A stretch of 64,000 nucleotides of DNA, taken from Gryganskiella cystojenkinii. Lineage: Eukaryota > Mortierellomycota > Mortierellomycetes > Mortierellales > Mortierellaceae. Position 1 is the stretch's first letter. Each line of letters begins with the position of its first letter. Shown here in pieces: positions 45,450 to 58,189 of this stretch. The notes below the pieces were generated by a model that had not been told where the DNA came from, did not search any database, and worked only from the letters and a program-made list of their open reading frames with translations. The translations under genes were made by a program, and so were the position numbers. The stretch is from NCBI GenBank assembly GCA_015852425.1, contig JAAAIG010000060.1, positions 16,635 through 80,634 of the forward strand, written 5' to 3'.

Positions 45450-47275
45450 CTATGGGAAGTGAAGATGAAAGACTTTGACTGTTTGCACAGTCTCCTCGTC
45501 GAAAAAGAACAGATGGTCCAGTGTATCCAAGGGAACTTCGTCAATCTCCACTCCTATACACTCTTTCCCTATGTTGTCAACAAAAGAAGCAAGTAGTAAT
45601 TAATATACATAAACTCTGAAAATGATTTTTTTTTTGCTTATACTTTTCAAAAAGTCTTACGGATATGAGCGAAAAAGTCGATGAACGTTTGCGGGTTCCG
45701 GATTGCCGACGACATGTACGCGGTGACGCCCCTAGTCAGAATCGCCTTGAGGATCGATACCAAAGGGACAATGTTCGTAGGATCATAAGTCTAAGGGCAA
45801 ATAAAAAACTCAGAGAGTCATTTGTTAGAAGCAATTGATAGGAGTTTGACCGATTCTCGACCCCAATTAGCACTCTTCTTATATTTACCAGGTCGGATAA
45901 AATCAAGACCTCGGCCTCCAAGGCCGCAATCTGCTCGTCTGTAAAGCTCTCCCAATCCAACATGCTAGTTGACACTGGGCATGGCAGTTCATCTATACAG
46001 GAAAGCAAAGGATGTCTGAATAAGAAGCAGCGTTCTCAAACTACCAAGCAATACGATAAAGGTCGGCCTATGTTTGCGTACTGTAACCGATATTCTCCTG
46101 AGCCATCCTCAACACATCTGTGTTTCCATCCGTGAGAGCAACCCTCTTGGCACCGAGCAAGGCACAGGTGAGTCCCAAGAAGCCTACGCCACATCCAATG
46201 TCGACCACGTTCTTGTTGGCAACTTGGTCTAGAAATTGTCAGGGAGTATTAGAATTTACCGTTAGACGTCGTCATAAAGTGCTCATTATTTCTCCAAAGA
46301 GAGCCATTATGTCTTACCGGGATGAGCGATCAGGTACTCCGCAAGCCAAAAGCTAAAGGGATAGAAACAGATAAACGGGTTATGTTTGGTCCTAAAGTGG
46401 ATACAGGAAGTCTTTGGCTTTGTTCTTACCTTGCTTCCCTGATAAATACATGCCACAATAACACGGTGAAGAGTAGTTAGTTTTGACCAGTTTTCGATCC
46501 ACCCCAAAAAAANNNNNNNNNNTTTTTTTAAAAAAAAAAAAAAAGGTTCGATAAAGACGCCTCTGTACCATGTCCGGAGTCCCGTTGTCCCTGATGAAAT
46601 GGTGGTTTGTTCTTCCATGACTGTGACAACCTTGTTGCACTCTCGATCAAGACTGTAGGTCTTGAAGCAAGGCTTCAACGGTGGTCCACCGTCTTCTGGT
46701 CTAGGAGCATGTTTAAAAAAAAGACGTAAGTTTCGGGACTTTGCTCACGACACATTCTAAAGCTCATGTCCTGCAGAGTCTATACCTCTTTGGTACCGAC
46801 ATCATCAATTCTGTGAACAACTCCATGAGGTCGTCCGAGATATCATAAAGACCCTCGTCCTCAATCATGGAGATAACCTTCCGTAAGAACGCGTGCTGGT
46901 ATATAGGCGATGGTGGATGCTTCATTACAACAGGATCGTAAAAGATCTATAAGGTTTTATTCAAGAAAGGGGGGGTGGATCAGTTGCATGTCCCTTTCGG
47001 AAGGGGTTCTCTCCGAGTAAAACTGTCTTTAAATGATAGCCAACGAGTTGAAATGCAAAGCACATAATCTCTACCTGGTCCAACATAGCTTGCTGAATTT
47101 CTGGCATGGTTACTGTCTCGGACGCCTTTCCTTCTTGAACAGGTACCTGCCCTGAAGTAGTACCAAGAGGAAGAGTCCATTCGAATTGTCGAAGTTGTCG
47201 CATTTGCAGGACCTGTCGTTTGACATGGAGGACGAGCTGTTGCTCGTTTTCATTTAATGAGGGTTGTGGGTTCAT
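45450..47275 (-). CDS. EFM3: eEF2-lysine methyltransferase (EFM3/FAM86 family)
   Basis: Nine exons: 47275-47075, 46946-46786, 46700-46569, 46438-46430, 46352-46318, 46228-46082, 45992-45889, 45790-45661 and 45568-45450, giving 345 aa (human FAM86A/EEF2KMT is 330). It methylates a lysine of elongation factor 2. The family N-terminus shows HPPSPIYQHAFLRKVI, then TTISSGTTGLRTWEASFWLA. The SAM-binding motif is NVVDIGCGVGFLGLTCALLG, with acidic VALTDGN after it. The post-I region is STSMLDWESF. The fourth exon is only 9 nt (GGAAGCAAG) and supplies Glu-Ala, precisely bridging GLRTW to SFWLAEYL. The intron before it contains a ten-N gap. The donor at 46081 is one of two equal-phase options. Confidence 0.88.
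46513..46522. other. Assembly gap of ten N
   Basis: Ten N flanked by A-rich and T/A homopolymers. It lies in the third intron of EFM3, between exons 46700-46569 and 46438-46430, so the coding sequence is unaffected unless unseen sequence is missing there. Confidence 0.98.
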
Positions 47276-50013
47276 TGTGTGATTAGAACTGGTCGCAAGG
47301 TCACTGTCGATGGCAGCTTTGTTGAGATAGAGTTCCTTGAGTGGTAATGATCCTGAATGCCGCGTTCGAAAGGACAGTGTCCATGGAAATCAATGAGGTA
47401 GAAACAGAAACGGACTGAGAATAAAAAAGAAGTCACTTGCACTTTTATTTTGGTGGCGCCGCTTTTTTTCATCTCCGTAATTCCTTGCTGAGCAGCTCAC
47501 TCCTCTCTTTCTATCTCTCTCTTTCTCTCTCGTTCTTTCTCTCAAACGTTCACATCTAAACTCAAGTAACGATCATCGACAAAGGGCCACCCTGGCATTT
47601 GAAAAGAACAAATAATCTGATGACTGTGTCCACTCAAGGCAAAATTTTGTAGAAAGTGGCGATTGACCTCAAAGGACTTGACCAAAACGTTTCTTCCTTC
47701 ACAGTACTGTACAAGGCGCAGAGGTACATTGCAGCTAGTTGGTTATTTTGGCCTCATAATGGCCACGAATGAGATTCAGGTCAGGGCGCTTCTCGTGAAG
47801 AAGTAAAGCTCGTCCACGAACACAAGACGGTCAGTCCGCCTCCAATGTGCATCCCTGCAGAAGAAAAGCTGCAGGGTCACCTTCACCACCTACCTTTGAC
47901 AACAAGGACAGGGTCTGGTCTTTTTTTCACTCTGATCCCTCGAGTCCGATTGCTCAGCAGCCTCTCAGGTACCATCAGTTTGCGACTTTGATGATTGGCC
48001 CCCTTCTCTGATTTGCGGAAACGCGGTCCTTCTGTTCGCGCGCTGCCTTTTTTTTCGATCATAATTTGTCTTGGCAGTGGCACTCAAGATGGAAGAGCAG
48101 ATCGGATAGTGTGCGCACGGCCAGCAAAGAAAGTCAGAAAGAAAGGAAAAGACAAGGGCAAGGGAGACATGGCCATCCTTGAAACCCACCCAGGATCCAG
48201 GACACAGGACACACTGGCAAAAAACGAAAATTGCTCTCAAAAAAAAGGACTACGAAAGACGATGGCGGATGGTCGGAGAAGCCGGCTTGCAGGTGAACTG
48301 TACAGTACTGTACTTTGTAGGGCCATGACGAGCAAGATTATGAATGAAAAATTTGCTCTCTCGAACAGTGAGAAGACAGTTTGCGGTTGTTAAGCCCAAC
48401 GGGTCAGATTGAAAGAGAGATGAGCAATGACAATAATAAAGTCAATGTCGCTTTTGCTTTTTTTTCCTCTTCCGTTGTCGCTTCCACTCCCCCTTCCTTC
48501 CTTTTTTCTCAGTCCACCTTTGCCTTTCTCTTTCTGTCCTTCTTCTTGTCCTTCTTTTCCGTTGTCACTGCCTCTGTTCCTTGTCTCGACAGGAACCTCT
48601 TCCCTGCCTCTTTCTGGTTCTCCTACTACTCTCTACTCTTTATCCCTTCTAGCTCTCCTTCTCTCTTTCTCGTTCCAGGCACAGCGAGGTCAATCCTCAC
48701 CCTTCCTCAGATAGAGACAATCCGCCTGCAGAGTAAACCGAAACAAACAAAAAAAAGAGAAAAAGACGACCTAGAAACAGAAGGAGGCATAAAAAAGAGA
48801 AGGAAAAGGACAAAAAGGACAAGGAAAGAAAGAAACAAGAAGAATAGAAAAAGAAAGAGAACAAGGTTGTCTCCCTTCCTCTCTCTTTTCTTCCATCTCT
48901 CCCCGCAGAAACGAACCATCCATTCAACCCAAAAAAAAAAAAAAGGACAACCCGCACTGACGATCTCTTCATTGTCATCCTTTTGTTCAGCGTGTGGACA
49001 CCAAAAATACACACGCACACACACACTTTAACGACCAAACCCCCCAAAACAGTTTTTTCTCTCTATTTCATTACCCCCATTTTCACGACTTTTTTTTTTT
49101 ACGACTTTTTTTATTTCTTTGATTGATTGTAACAATAACAACACATCCACTACCCAGCTGCACCAAATCATCTCTTCACTATTATCTCTTCTCGACCCGA
49201 TCGGTTTGGAACCAGTCCAAGCAGTGCAGGAAACCTTGTGTCTGTCATCAAGGTAATAATTGGATCCCTTCGTCTGCATGAATTCGATCCAATCTGATCC
49301 ATCCTCCTTCAATCCCCTTTCATGACACCCTTGAAAATCACCAATCGTGGCCTCTGTTCTCCTGCTAAACGTGAGAGCCTGCACTGCACCTTTTTTTCTT
49401 TTTTTTTTGTTATCCTGCGCCAATCCACCATCCTACCAGTCCGAAATACCGACGTATATTGTTGTTATTGTCATGGACATGGTCTTTTCTTATCAACACG
49501 CACACACGCACACAACCATGATTTCCATCTCCAGTATCATACATCGATGCAACAAACTCAATCTCCCCCTGTTTGCCACCTTGTTCATATCCATTGCTGG
49601 CCACTCTGTTCCGCTCTCTCTCACCCTACCTCGCCTTCCCCCTGCTTCGCCCCTCTTTGTCGGCCTCTCGTCTTGTTGTTGATCCCCCTCCCTCCTCGTG
49701 TGCTCCATCTGTTTGAGACTCACCCTTCCGTTTTATTGTTCTCTTTGTCAAGATAGCAAAAAAAATCTCCTTGCTACTGCTGTTTGTCTGCCCGACTCTC
49801 TGCACGCTCGCCTCGCCTCCGCCTTTGATTTCGTCATCCACCATTCTTGCGTCTCGCTCCTAGTTCCCGTTCTTTTTTCCCTATCTTTACGCCTCCCAAC
49901 GACCCGTCTGTGGTTTACGTAAAAAAGGTGTGTGTGGACGGACCGATTCGCTTTTGTTCCCCTTCCCTCTGAGGACGTAATTTTCGGCTAATACAACAGA
50001 CACAACAAAAAGA
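47276..50013. other. Large divergent region upstream of EFM3 and NUD1
   Basis: About 2.7 kb between the EFM3 ATG (-) and the NUD1 ATG (+). From about 48450 to 49900 it is extremely CT-rich with interspersed A-rich blocks, resembling a long fungal promoter and leader for NUD1. The frames here are low-complexity Ser/Leu/Phe/Pro or Lys/Arg and unlikely to be proteins. It contains a perfect 14-bp palindrome GTACAGTACTGTAC at 48300-48313 and a related site at 47702-47713. No tRNA or mobile element is recognised. Confidence 0.5.
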
Positions 50014-53000
50014 ATGCTGCGAGCCAACCCTGCACAGGACGACAGCGCGTTTTCGATCCAGACAACCTCCGTGCCTAGTAGTCGACCATCGTCTGGTATC
50101 CCCGTTTCCACGCGACCAGCCCCTACTCGATTCGCGGCTGGATACAGGCATCGTTCTCAGGTAAAAGGAGAAAAGAAAACTGGGAGGCAATGAGAAGGTC
50201 AAAAACGAAAACCACAGCGACGCATGATGACCTCTTGGGCAGAACATTTTTTGCTAAACCCCTCGATTTTTTTTCTCTTACATAGAACTCCAAAGATGGA
50301 GAGATGGGCGATCGCGGAAGCACGACCTCGAGAGATAGCGTATACAGGGACAGTCTTTCCGGATCAACTCTCGGATCTGCTGGATTCCAGGCCCAATTGG
50401 ACGATCTTAACAAACGGGAACTCGCCCTTGCAGCCGAACTCTTCTTGTCCGAACCCAGCAACCTCAAGATGACCAGCAGCAGGATTTTGCCCCCTAGTGT
50501 CATTGCCAAGAAATCACGCATCAACTCAGATCATCCAGACTCGATGGATAATGTGAAGGAGGTGAATCTTTCAATTGACGCGGATGTGACTCCTAGACCT
50601 GGCGTTCGAACGTTGAAGAGAACTGCTCTGACAGTTGTCCCAGGCACACATACTTTAAGAATCAACCCGGAGAACGACCAAGCACGAGCCAAACAATATG
50701 CGTCTTTGGCAGCCAAAGGTCTTGGAAACAAACAGACGAGCTCATTTGTGGAAGATTTGGCGAACGCAACGGATACCGCTTTGAGATCAGCAACGGATAT
50801 CTCATTCAAAAATACGCCATCCCCCACCAGCAAAAAGACTGAGAAGCCTCTGTCTCGGATCCATGGAGCAGAGGAGCAGGCAGAGCCCGATAATGAAGGA
50901 GAGGAGCAGTTAGAACGAAAGAGGCGCGAGGTGAAATTCGATGCACCACATGGATCGGATAGTCAAGATGATTCTCCTGCGCCTCAAGACGAGGTTCAGA
51001 TGGAATTTGATGATCTGGGATCGCTGGCCGGTTCCTGGGGCATGGAAAACGCGTTCAAGAGTCTCGAAAACTTGAGTAAGTAAACCCTGACGGATTGAAC
51101 AACCCATGCTCACTTTACAAGTGGAAAAACAATTGATTCACAGTCTCCCCTTTTCGATGCTATTTGGATCCGAAATAGACGTGTCGTTTGATATGGAAAA
51201 CAAAGCAAGGATGGAGGATGATCGGATTTCATTCAAAAGTCTTGAAAGTCGACGGCGATCACAAACGGACGACGAAGGCGCGACAAGTGATTACCTGGCG
51301 GCGGTCTCTCTTCCCTCAAATCCCAAAAGGAGAGGAGAGCACTCACTCAAATGGGAGAACCAGACAGACACGCAATCACTAGCGGATACCTCCCGTTTTG
51401 GAGATCACACGAGCTTGTCACGGTCATCGTCTATTCCGACCGTCCACAATGCTGCGACGGGGATGCTACCAGAACAATCGTCCTTCAGTCATGCGGAGGG
51501 TCAATTAATCCATCACATCACTGCACTCCATCCCTGGGATGAGTGGGATCAAGTCAAATCTCTGGATCTGACGAAGAAAGAGGTTGAGAGTACGATTCGC
51601 CTGAACCACCTGGTGCCTAACCTGGATGTTCTGATATTGAACGACAACCAAGTACCATACCTGACCGGTGTCCCCAAATCGGTCAAGACCTTGCAGGTTC
51701 GATCCAACATGTTGAGCGACCTCACCAACTTTAGTCATCTTGCCAACCTGCAGTATCTGGATATCTCTCACAACGGCATCGAGGACCTCACGGGTCTTTC
51801 AAGTCTGGTCCATTTGCGGGAGTTGATCGCAGAGGGCAACAATATCAAGAGTGTGTCGTCCCTGCAGCAGATGGATGGTTTGATCCGACTGGATGTCTCT
51901 CACAATGCTTTGACCAGTTTGGATTTCCGATACAGTCGACTGTAAGGCACCCAAAGAAAGAATCGCAGTTGCTATTTCTTTAACGGATGAAGGGATGATC
52001 AATGAGCTGTTTACTGACTCGGCTACATCCTTGTTTGCTTTTGTTCTTTTAGTCAACGCCTGGAGTTCTTGAATGCCTCGTACAACAAGATTGAGCAGTT
52101 GGATAGTCTAGAGTCTCTCGCTGGGCTTATCCACGCCAATTTGGGTAAGTATTGGCTGCAAATTTCAGATTTGACTTCCTTTGGAGTACTTTTTGCCCCT
52201 TTTTGTTCTTACGCATGAAAATATGTTTTTATGCGCTGCTTTTAGCCCACAACTGCATCGAGGATATTAGTCTTATCCAGCCCCTGCGACGCCTCCGAAT
52301 CCTCCGATTGTCAGAGAATAAACTGCTGACATTTAATGCAAACTCGTTCCCCGGCCTTCGCACGCTCTACCTGGACGACAACAGGCTCCAAACACTCGAA
52401 AACTGCCAGATACTCACTCGACTGGAGAACTTCTCTGCGAGAGACCAGGAGGGCGAGGGCATCGCGATTGATATGACCGAGTTTGTGAACAGTCGGAAGC
52501 TCTATTTGTCTGGTAACCCCATCCATGCTTTGGACTTTGAGATGGGATTTTATCGCCTCGAATATCTCGAAATCTGCGCTGGGTGTCTTTCCGAGTTGCC
52601 GATCGATTTGGCGACCTTGATGCCCAACCTGCGTGGCTTAAACTTGAGTTACAACGGACTGGATTCGATCTCGGCCTTGGATGGTCTGCACCGACTCCGA
52701 CGACTGATCTTTGTCGGCAACAACCTCAAGAGTTTCAGTGATGTCCTATCGTTGGTCAAGAGGATGCGCTCGTTGGTGACCTTGGATCTGAGGCACAACC
52801 CTCTGACCTCAAACATGTACCCGGCCATGTCGATCCGACAAGGATCCAAGTACCAGGATACCTACCGAACCAATCAAAACTCAGAGACCGAGCAGGACTG
52901 GCGTCGACGTGATGTTGGCTTCAGACGAGCGCTCCCGGATGCAATGTATGTCAAGCGATCCGTTTACCGTTCTGCGATCTTGAAGTCTTGCAAACGCCTA

Positions 53001-54806
53001 GAATGGTTCGATGGTGGCGTGATCTTGGCCAAGGAACGTGAACGTGTGCCTGTCGTTCTCGGCGACCTGTTGGATAACTATGGTCGCACCTACCTGACCA
53101 ACAACCGACGAGATGACGAGGAGGAGGATTTCGAGTACGATGCCGAGTATGAAGGATACTATTATCCCGATGATTACCAAGAGCAGATGATGATGCCGCA
53201 CCAGGACCCGGATTGGCTTTATAGTCATCGAGACCTTGCTGGCTCTGGCCATGCTGACGAGTATGAAAATGAGGATCTGGAGGAGGACGATGGTCATGAT
53301 CCCGAGGACATCACGGATCACAGCAAGAGACAAAGCAGTGTCGACAGCGGTAGTCTGAACAGTCAACAACGTCTCCACCAGCAGCAACTTTTGCAAAACC
53401 AGCAGCGTCAACACGCTCCCAAGTCACCTCTTGTCCATATGGTGGCGAATGGAGGAGGTGCTCACTCGATGCCTCGACACATGCGAACTCTTTCGGGCCG
53501 TCCGATGGCATCGCCTTCGCCTAAAGCACATATGACCCTGCGTTCGCCCTCAGCCTCAAGACAGCTCAAACCCAGCAGAGTTAGCTCTAGTAGCACTTTG
53601 CTCTCGCAGTCCCAGGTGCAGCAGAGAACGCCAAGATCAAGTGCAGCACAACAGCATCATGACCTTGCTGCCGCACACAACGATGAGGGCCTTAGAGAGG
53701 AGGGTGACAAACGATCCGCCGTTAGGAATTGGAGGGATGAGGTGAACGAGGTCTCACTCCGCAAGCATCAATCCCCACGATCCATGAGCGCGCAAGCGGA
53801 TGTACCAGCAACGCCTCGTGCCCACAGCTCACGGTCTCAGCAACTACGTCAGAGCAGTAGCAAAGGAGCCAGGAGTGGTAGCAGTGCCAGCAGCAGTCAG
53901 AGTAGTCGAAGTGGCGGCAGTGGTCGCGTGCGTCTCGGAGACGGTGCTACGACCGGTGTCGCCGGAAGTCTGGATCATATTCATTCCTCGACACTAGAGC
54001 TGACAGGATTGAGCAGCACCGCCGCTGTGGCTAACAACAGTGCTGGACGAACACTGGTGCCAGAGACCCCACGTCGACAGAGCACTCGCAAGTTCAGTAT
54101 CCCGCCTCCTCCTCCCGCGACAACATATCAACCTCAGCGTCCTCAGCATGTCCGTGGACGGTCGGATGGTGCTACTCTGTTAAACTCTCAACCTCGACTC
54201 CAACGACCTCGATCTCAACAACACGGCCAGCTTTACCATGATGCCGAGTTTGCCGCTGGCGGAGTGCATCAGTCTATGGTCTTGTCACCCGTAGGACGAC
54301 AGACGCCATTGACTGCCAGCGGCACGCTTCTCAGACCCAACCATAACCGTCGTCGGTCCTTTGCTCTTTACCCTCATGGATCCGCCAGTGCACGTAAGAA
54401 GGAGTTGTTGGGTGATCTACAGCAACAGCAACAGCAACAACTGCAGCAGCAGCAACTCTACCATAACCCGATTTCACCACATGGCCAGGGTTCGCCCGTG
54501 GTCTCTCCTGGATATTTCGGTCTGAACCATCATCCGTATTATAATCAGACGAATCAACAAGCACCGCAGCAGATCTTGAGTCCTCTTGGGTTCGGACGAG
54601 GTGCGGCCTTGATCTTTGGCGCGCCCGGAGGAGTAGCGACAGGAAATACTCGAAATAACAGCACGCCTAATACGCCTTCCAAAGGTGGACGTGCCAGTCG
54701 GATCAGTCTAGGACAGGAACAGCAGCGACAGCAGTCGATGTCGGGTTCTCATCATTACCCTCAAACACTAGCTCGTGATATGGAGCGCTCCGAGACTGCA
54801 GAGTGA
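50014..54806 (+). CDS. NUD1: Nud1/Cdc11-type spindle pole body scaffold
   Basis: Five exons: 50014-50160, 50286-51075, 51122-51941, 52053-52144 and 52246-54806, giving 1469 aa. Nud1 (Cdc11 in fission yeast) anchors the mitotic-exit/septation signalling network at the spindle pole. A leucine-rich repeat array spans about residues 480-830 (VKSLDLTKKEVESTIRLNHL, LDVLILNDNQVPYLTGVP, LEFLNASYNKIEQLDSLESL, LRGLNLSYNGLDSISALDGL). The LRR cap is the family signature FRRALPDAMYVKRSVYRSAI, then SCKRLEWFDGGVI. The N-terminus is disordered and Ser/Thr-rich, and the C-terminal ~450 residues are Gln/Ser/Pro-rich with a poly-Q. The intron 51076-51121 is only 46 nt with an AAG acceptor, the least certain join. 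Cdc11 assignment rests on the LRR plus cap. Confidence 0.83.
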
Positions 54807-55285
54807 ACAAACAATCAAAATACGAATTAACTGCAAGAGTTGTAAACAATCATACCCTCCTCGTACCAAAAAAATACTCTTCATATCCACAAAATAACCA
54901 TCCTTCATACTTTTTTGTAATGACCTCCCCCAAAAAAACTTATGAAACTCAAAAACATTAAAAAAAGTTTTTAAAAACTTGAATTGTTCGCCTGCCCTTG
55001 AGTCTTTGACTCTCAGACGCTTCGACCATCGACTTGAATCTGTTGACATCTAGGAAGGAGGGGATTGCGGTCTGGACCCCTCTTTTAACAAAAATCGATC
55101 GAATTCTCGTTCATCCTTGTTATTTGATAAAAGTGGAGAAGGTCGTTCCTCGCGTCTACAGTGCGACCCCCTGTGTTGTGTATTCTCCGCGCCTTTGGTG
55201 AATCTCTTGTCTTTTTTTTTATTATTGTTATTCTTCTCTTTTACACTTTTCTTTCCTTTTTATTTTCTTTCTCCTTTTCCTCTCC
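54807..55285. other. Short intergenic region NUD1 / MNR2
   Basis: About 480 bp between two co-oriented genes, with A-runs after the NUD1 stop and a T-rich leader before the transporter ATG. No terminator or promoter motif is clear. Confidence 0.5.
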
Positions 55286-57994
55286 ATGAACTTTCACAAC
55301 GTAGTCGAGACCTATCCACACGGGTACCAATCCGAAAGAAGACCCTCAAAGGATCAAAAGCGATTCGCTCGAAGCCGTTCCGCGTCCTCATCAGGTTCCT
55401 CCTCGGAATCCACTGCGGCTTTCGTCATGACTTGCGAGAGCGACAACAACGAATCGGCGTCTTTGACAGCTCTTGAACCTGTCACAGCAACCGCAGCAAC
55501 CACAACTATAGCTTTTGAGATGGATGAAAAGCATCCCGAGGCCATTGCAGAGACAGAACAGCAGCAACAAGAACAACAACAACAACAACAACAACAGAAC
55601 TCTAGCTCACACAATGTTCATTTTACGAAGACCGGCTCACCGACCGAGATCAGTCGAAAGAACAGTGTCGCGACCACGACCACGACCATGACCACATCCG
55701 ATGCCAGTAGCATACCCCCCAACACATATCGGTTAGGACAGACGGATTCGGTCTCGATCTCGATCCCGGGCTCGGTCAATTCACCTCAGTCCCCATTACA
55801 GTCCAACAGTGCAGAGGTGCGACGGTCCAAGACCATGCTTGATGGGTTGAGTAAATCCAAACGAGACGAGATTCATTATCAGAGGCGACAATCCATTGCA
55901 AGTAAGACGTTTTCCAGCAAGATCCTTTCTTCCGCGCCGATTCGATCTTGATATATGGAGGAGTATTGTCTGTACAAAAGAGTATTCACGTTTTGATGCT
56001 ATCGTTACTTTCGCATCTGAAAACTAGATTTCGCTATGCGCGGGCAAGGCGTGGACGTGTCGGCGATGGATCCGATCTTTAACTGTATCTCTGTAAATGA
56101 CTGTCCTTAATTCTTGGAGAGATATGCTCCTGGAGGAGAACCAGATTGCGAAATTCTCATTCTGACTCCTTTCACTTTTTTTTTCCACCCTTAATTTAGC
56201 AACGTGTGGATGCCACGACTGTGGATGTGAGTCAATCCCACTACCAGGCTCAGAAGGATATGGATAACGGTCAACTCTTGGAATGGTTGAAAAAGCCGGT
56301 AAGTTGATACACTACCAAGTTCGATCCAAAAAACGTTTGTAGGATCTCCTCTCTAACCGTTATCCCTTTCTTACGTCTAAATTATGCTCCCAGAGACCAG
56401 ACTGGTCGGCAATCAGGTGGATTAATATCAACGGGATGAGCTGGGATGTCATCAAAGCCATCGCGATCGAATACGGTAAGAATACGTTACAAAAAAACAA
56501 AAAAATAGAGACGATCAAGTCTTTAGAGGAAGACAACCGCTGACCCGCTCTATTTTACTCCTATGTAGAGCTACACCATCTAGCAGTCGAAGATCTGTTG
56601 CATGTGCCCCAACGAACAAAACTAGACGTGTACCCGAAGCAAAGCTACCTGAGTTTGACCCTTTTAACTCTCATGGAAGCCATCGGAGAAAACGAATGGC
56701 GACAGGTGAACCCGTATACAAGCCCACACGGAATTGATCCTGACATGTTATCACAGCGCATGCCGCTCGAATCCCTCGACAAATATAAACACCAACATTA
56801 CGGACAACAGGCTCAGTCGACCACTTCACCTTCATATGGTCGTTTGCACGTCCATATGGAACAGGTCGCCATCTTTTTATTAGAGGACAGTACGTTGATC
56901 ACGCTCTTTCAGGTCTCGGGGAAATCCGTGGTGGATCCGATCGTAGAACGACTCTCGCATGATTACTCCATCGCACGGAAAAACCACGATACGAGCTTTT
57001 TGTTACAGACGGTCATCGACGGGATTGTGGATCATGCGATCCCGATCACGGACGCGTTCCGGCACGAGATCAATGACTTGGAGGCCAGAGTGATGACAAT
57101 GCCCAAGATGCCGTTTACGAACGATTTACACAAGATGACTTCGCAGCTATCTTTGATGAGGAGGATGTTAATCCCGACACAGGTGTTGGTGCATTCGTTG
57201 AGGGGCAAGGATGAACGGAGTCCGCTGACGCCGTTGTCAAAACTGTATATGTGCGATGTGATGGATCACTGTAATACGATGGTGGAAGATATCGATTCTA
57301 TGCTCAGTCTTTGTGAAAAGTTGATCAACATGGTAAAAAGCACTTCTTTGTCTTCCTTATAATCGGCCACTTCATTATTTTTTGTTTGTTATTTTTTTCG
57401 TTACAACAGTATCTGACTTCTTTGTTTCATTTCTCAAATAGATCTTCAATCTGGTTGCGTATGACACCAATGAGTCAATGCGCCAGCTTGCCCTTGTGTC
57501 TATGATCTTTTTGCCTATTACATTCGTCGCGGGAGGTATGCCCATTTATGTGTCTCATGTTTTCTTAATCTGAAGATATCTATTTCTTTCATAAACGTTT
57601 TTTTTTTTTTTTTTTTGACTTTCCTAATCCTTTTTCTTTTGTTGATCCACTCAATAGTCTACGGCACCAACTTTACAGATTTTCCAGAGCTGTCGCATAA
57701 CATTGGTTACTTTTGGTTCATTTGTCTGGCCGTCACTATCTTCTTTGTATGTCGGTCGCTTTTTTTTTATATAAGGGATTCGGCAATTGATTGCGGCTCT
57801 TTTCCTCCTGTTCGTCCGCTAACAATTTTTTATTTTCTGCAACTGCTTTTCTTTCCTTTTCATAGTTCCTCGCAATCCTGATTCCGTGGCTGACGGGCAA
57901 GATACGTGCCCATGACTTTGAGAGGCGACTAAGAAGAGGAGAACCGATTAGTATTGGTACTCGCAAGCGCAAGAGATACTGCAATCTTTGTTGA
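55286..57994 (+). CDS. CorA-type divalent cation transporter (Mnr2/Alr-like)
   Basis: Eight exons: 55286-55901, 56028-56092, 56200-56298, 56394-56475, 56569-57332, 57442-57535, 57658-57746 and 57866-57994, giving 645 aa. The N-terminal ~200 residues are low-complexity with poly-Q. The CorA funnel starts at RPDWSAIRWININGMSWDVI and continues with HHLAVEDLLHVPQRTKLDVY, HVHMEQVAIFLLED, then LMRRMLIPTQVLVHSL. Two membrane helices close the protein (MIFLPITFVAGVYGTNFTDF and FWFICLAVTIFFFLAILIP). Alr and Mnr2 proteins pass Mg2+ at the plasma membrane or vacuole. The pore signature normally reads Gly-Met-Asn; here it is Gly-Thr-Asn, encoded by GGC-ACC-AAC at 57663-57671, just after a splice junction. 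Confidence 0.88.
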
Positions 57995-58189
57995 GATGAT
58001 ATTCTTGTTCCTTTCCCCTGTTTCTGTTTTTTGGCATTCAAAAGACGCAAGTCTCGAAATCCATCTGTGAATAAAGATTTTTAGATTGAACACCTTCGAA
58101 CCTTCGACGTTTTTTCCGTTCTAGCGCAATTTGCGCAAGAAATCCCTGCTTGGGAGAGCCTCGAGACCTTAGTGATCTAGAGAATCTTC

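Noticed and set aside
48381..49031. Long plus-strand open frame as a gene
   Set aside because: It is made of CT- and A-rich simple sequence giving Leu/Phe/Ser then Lys/Arg runs, and lies in the leader of NUD1.
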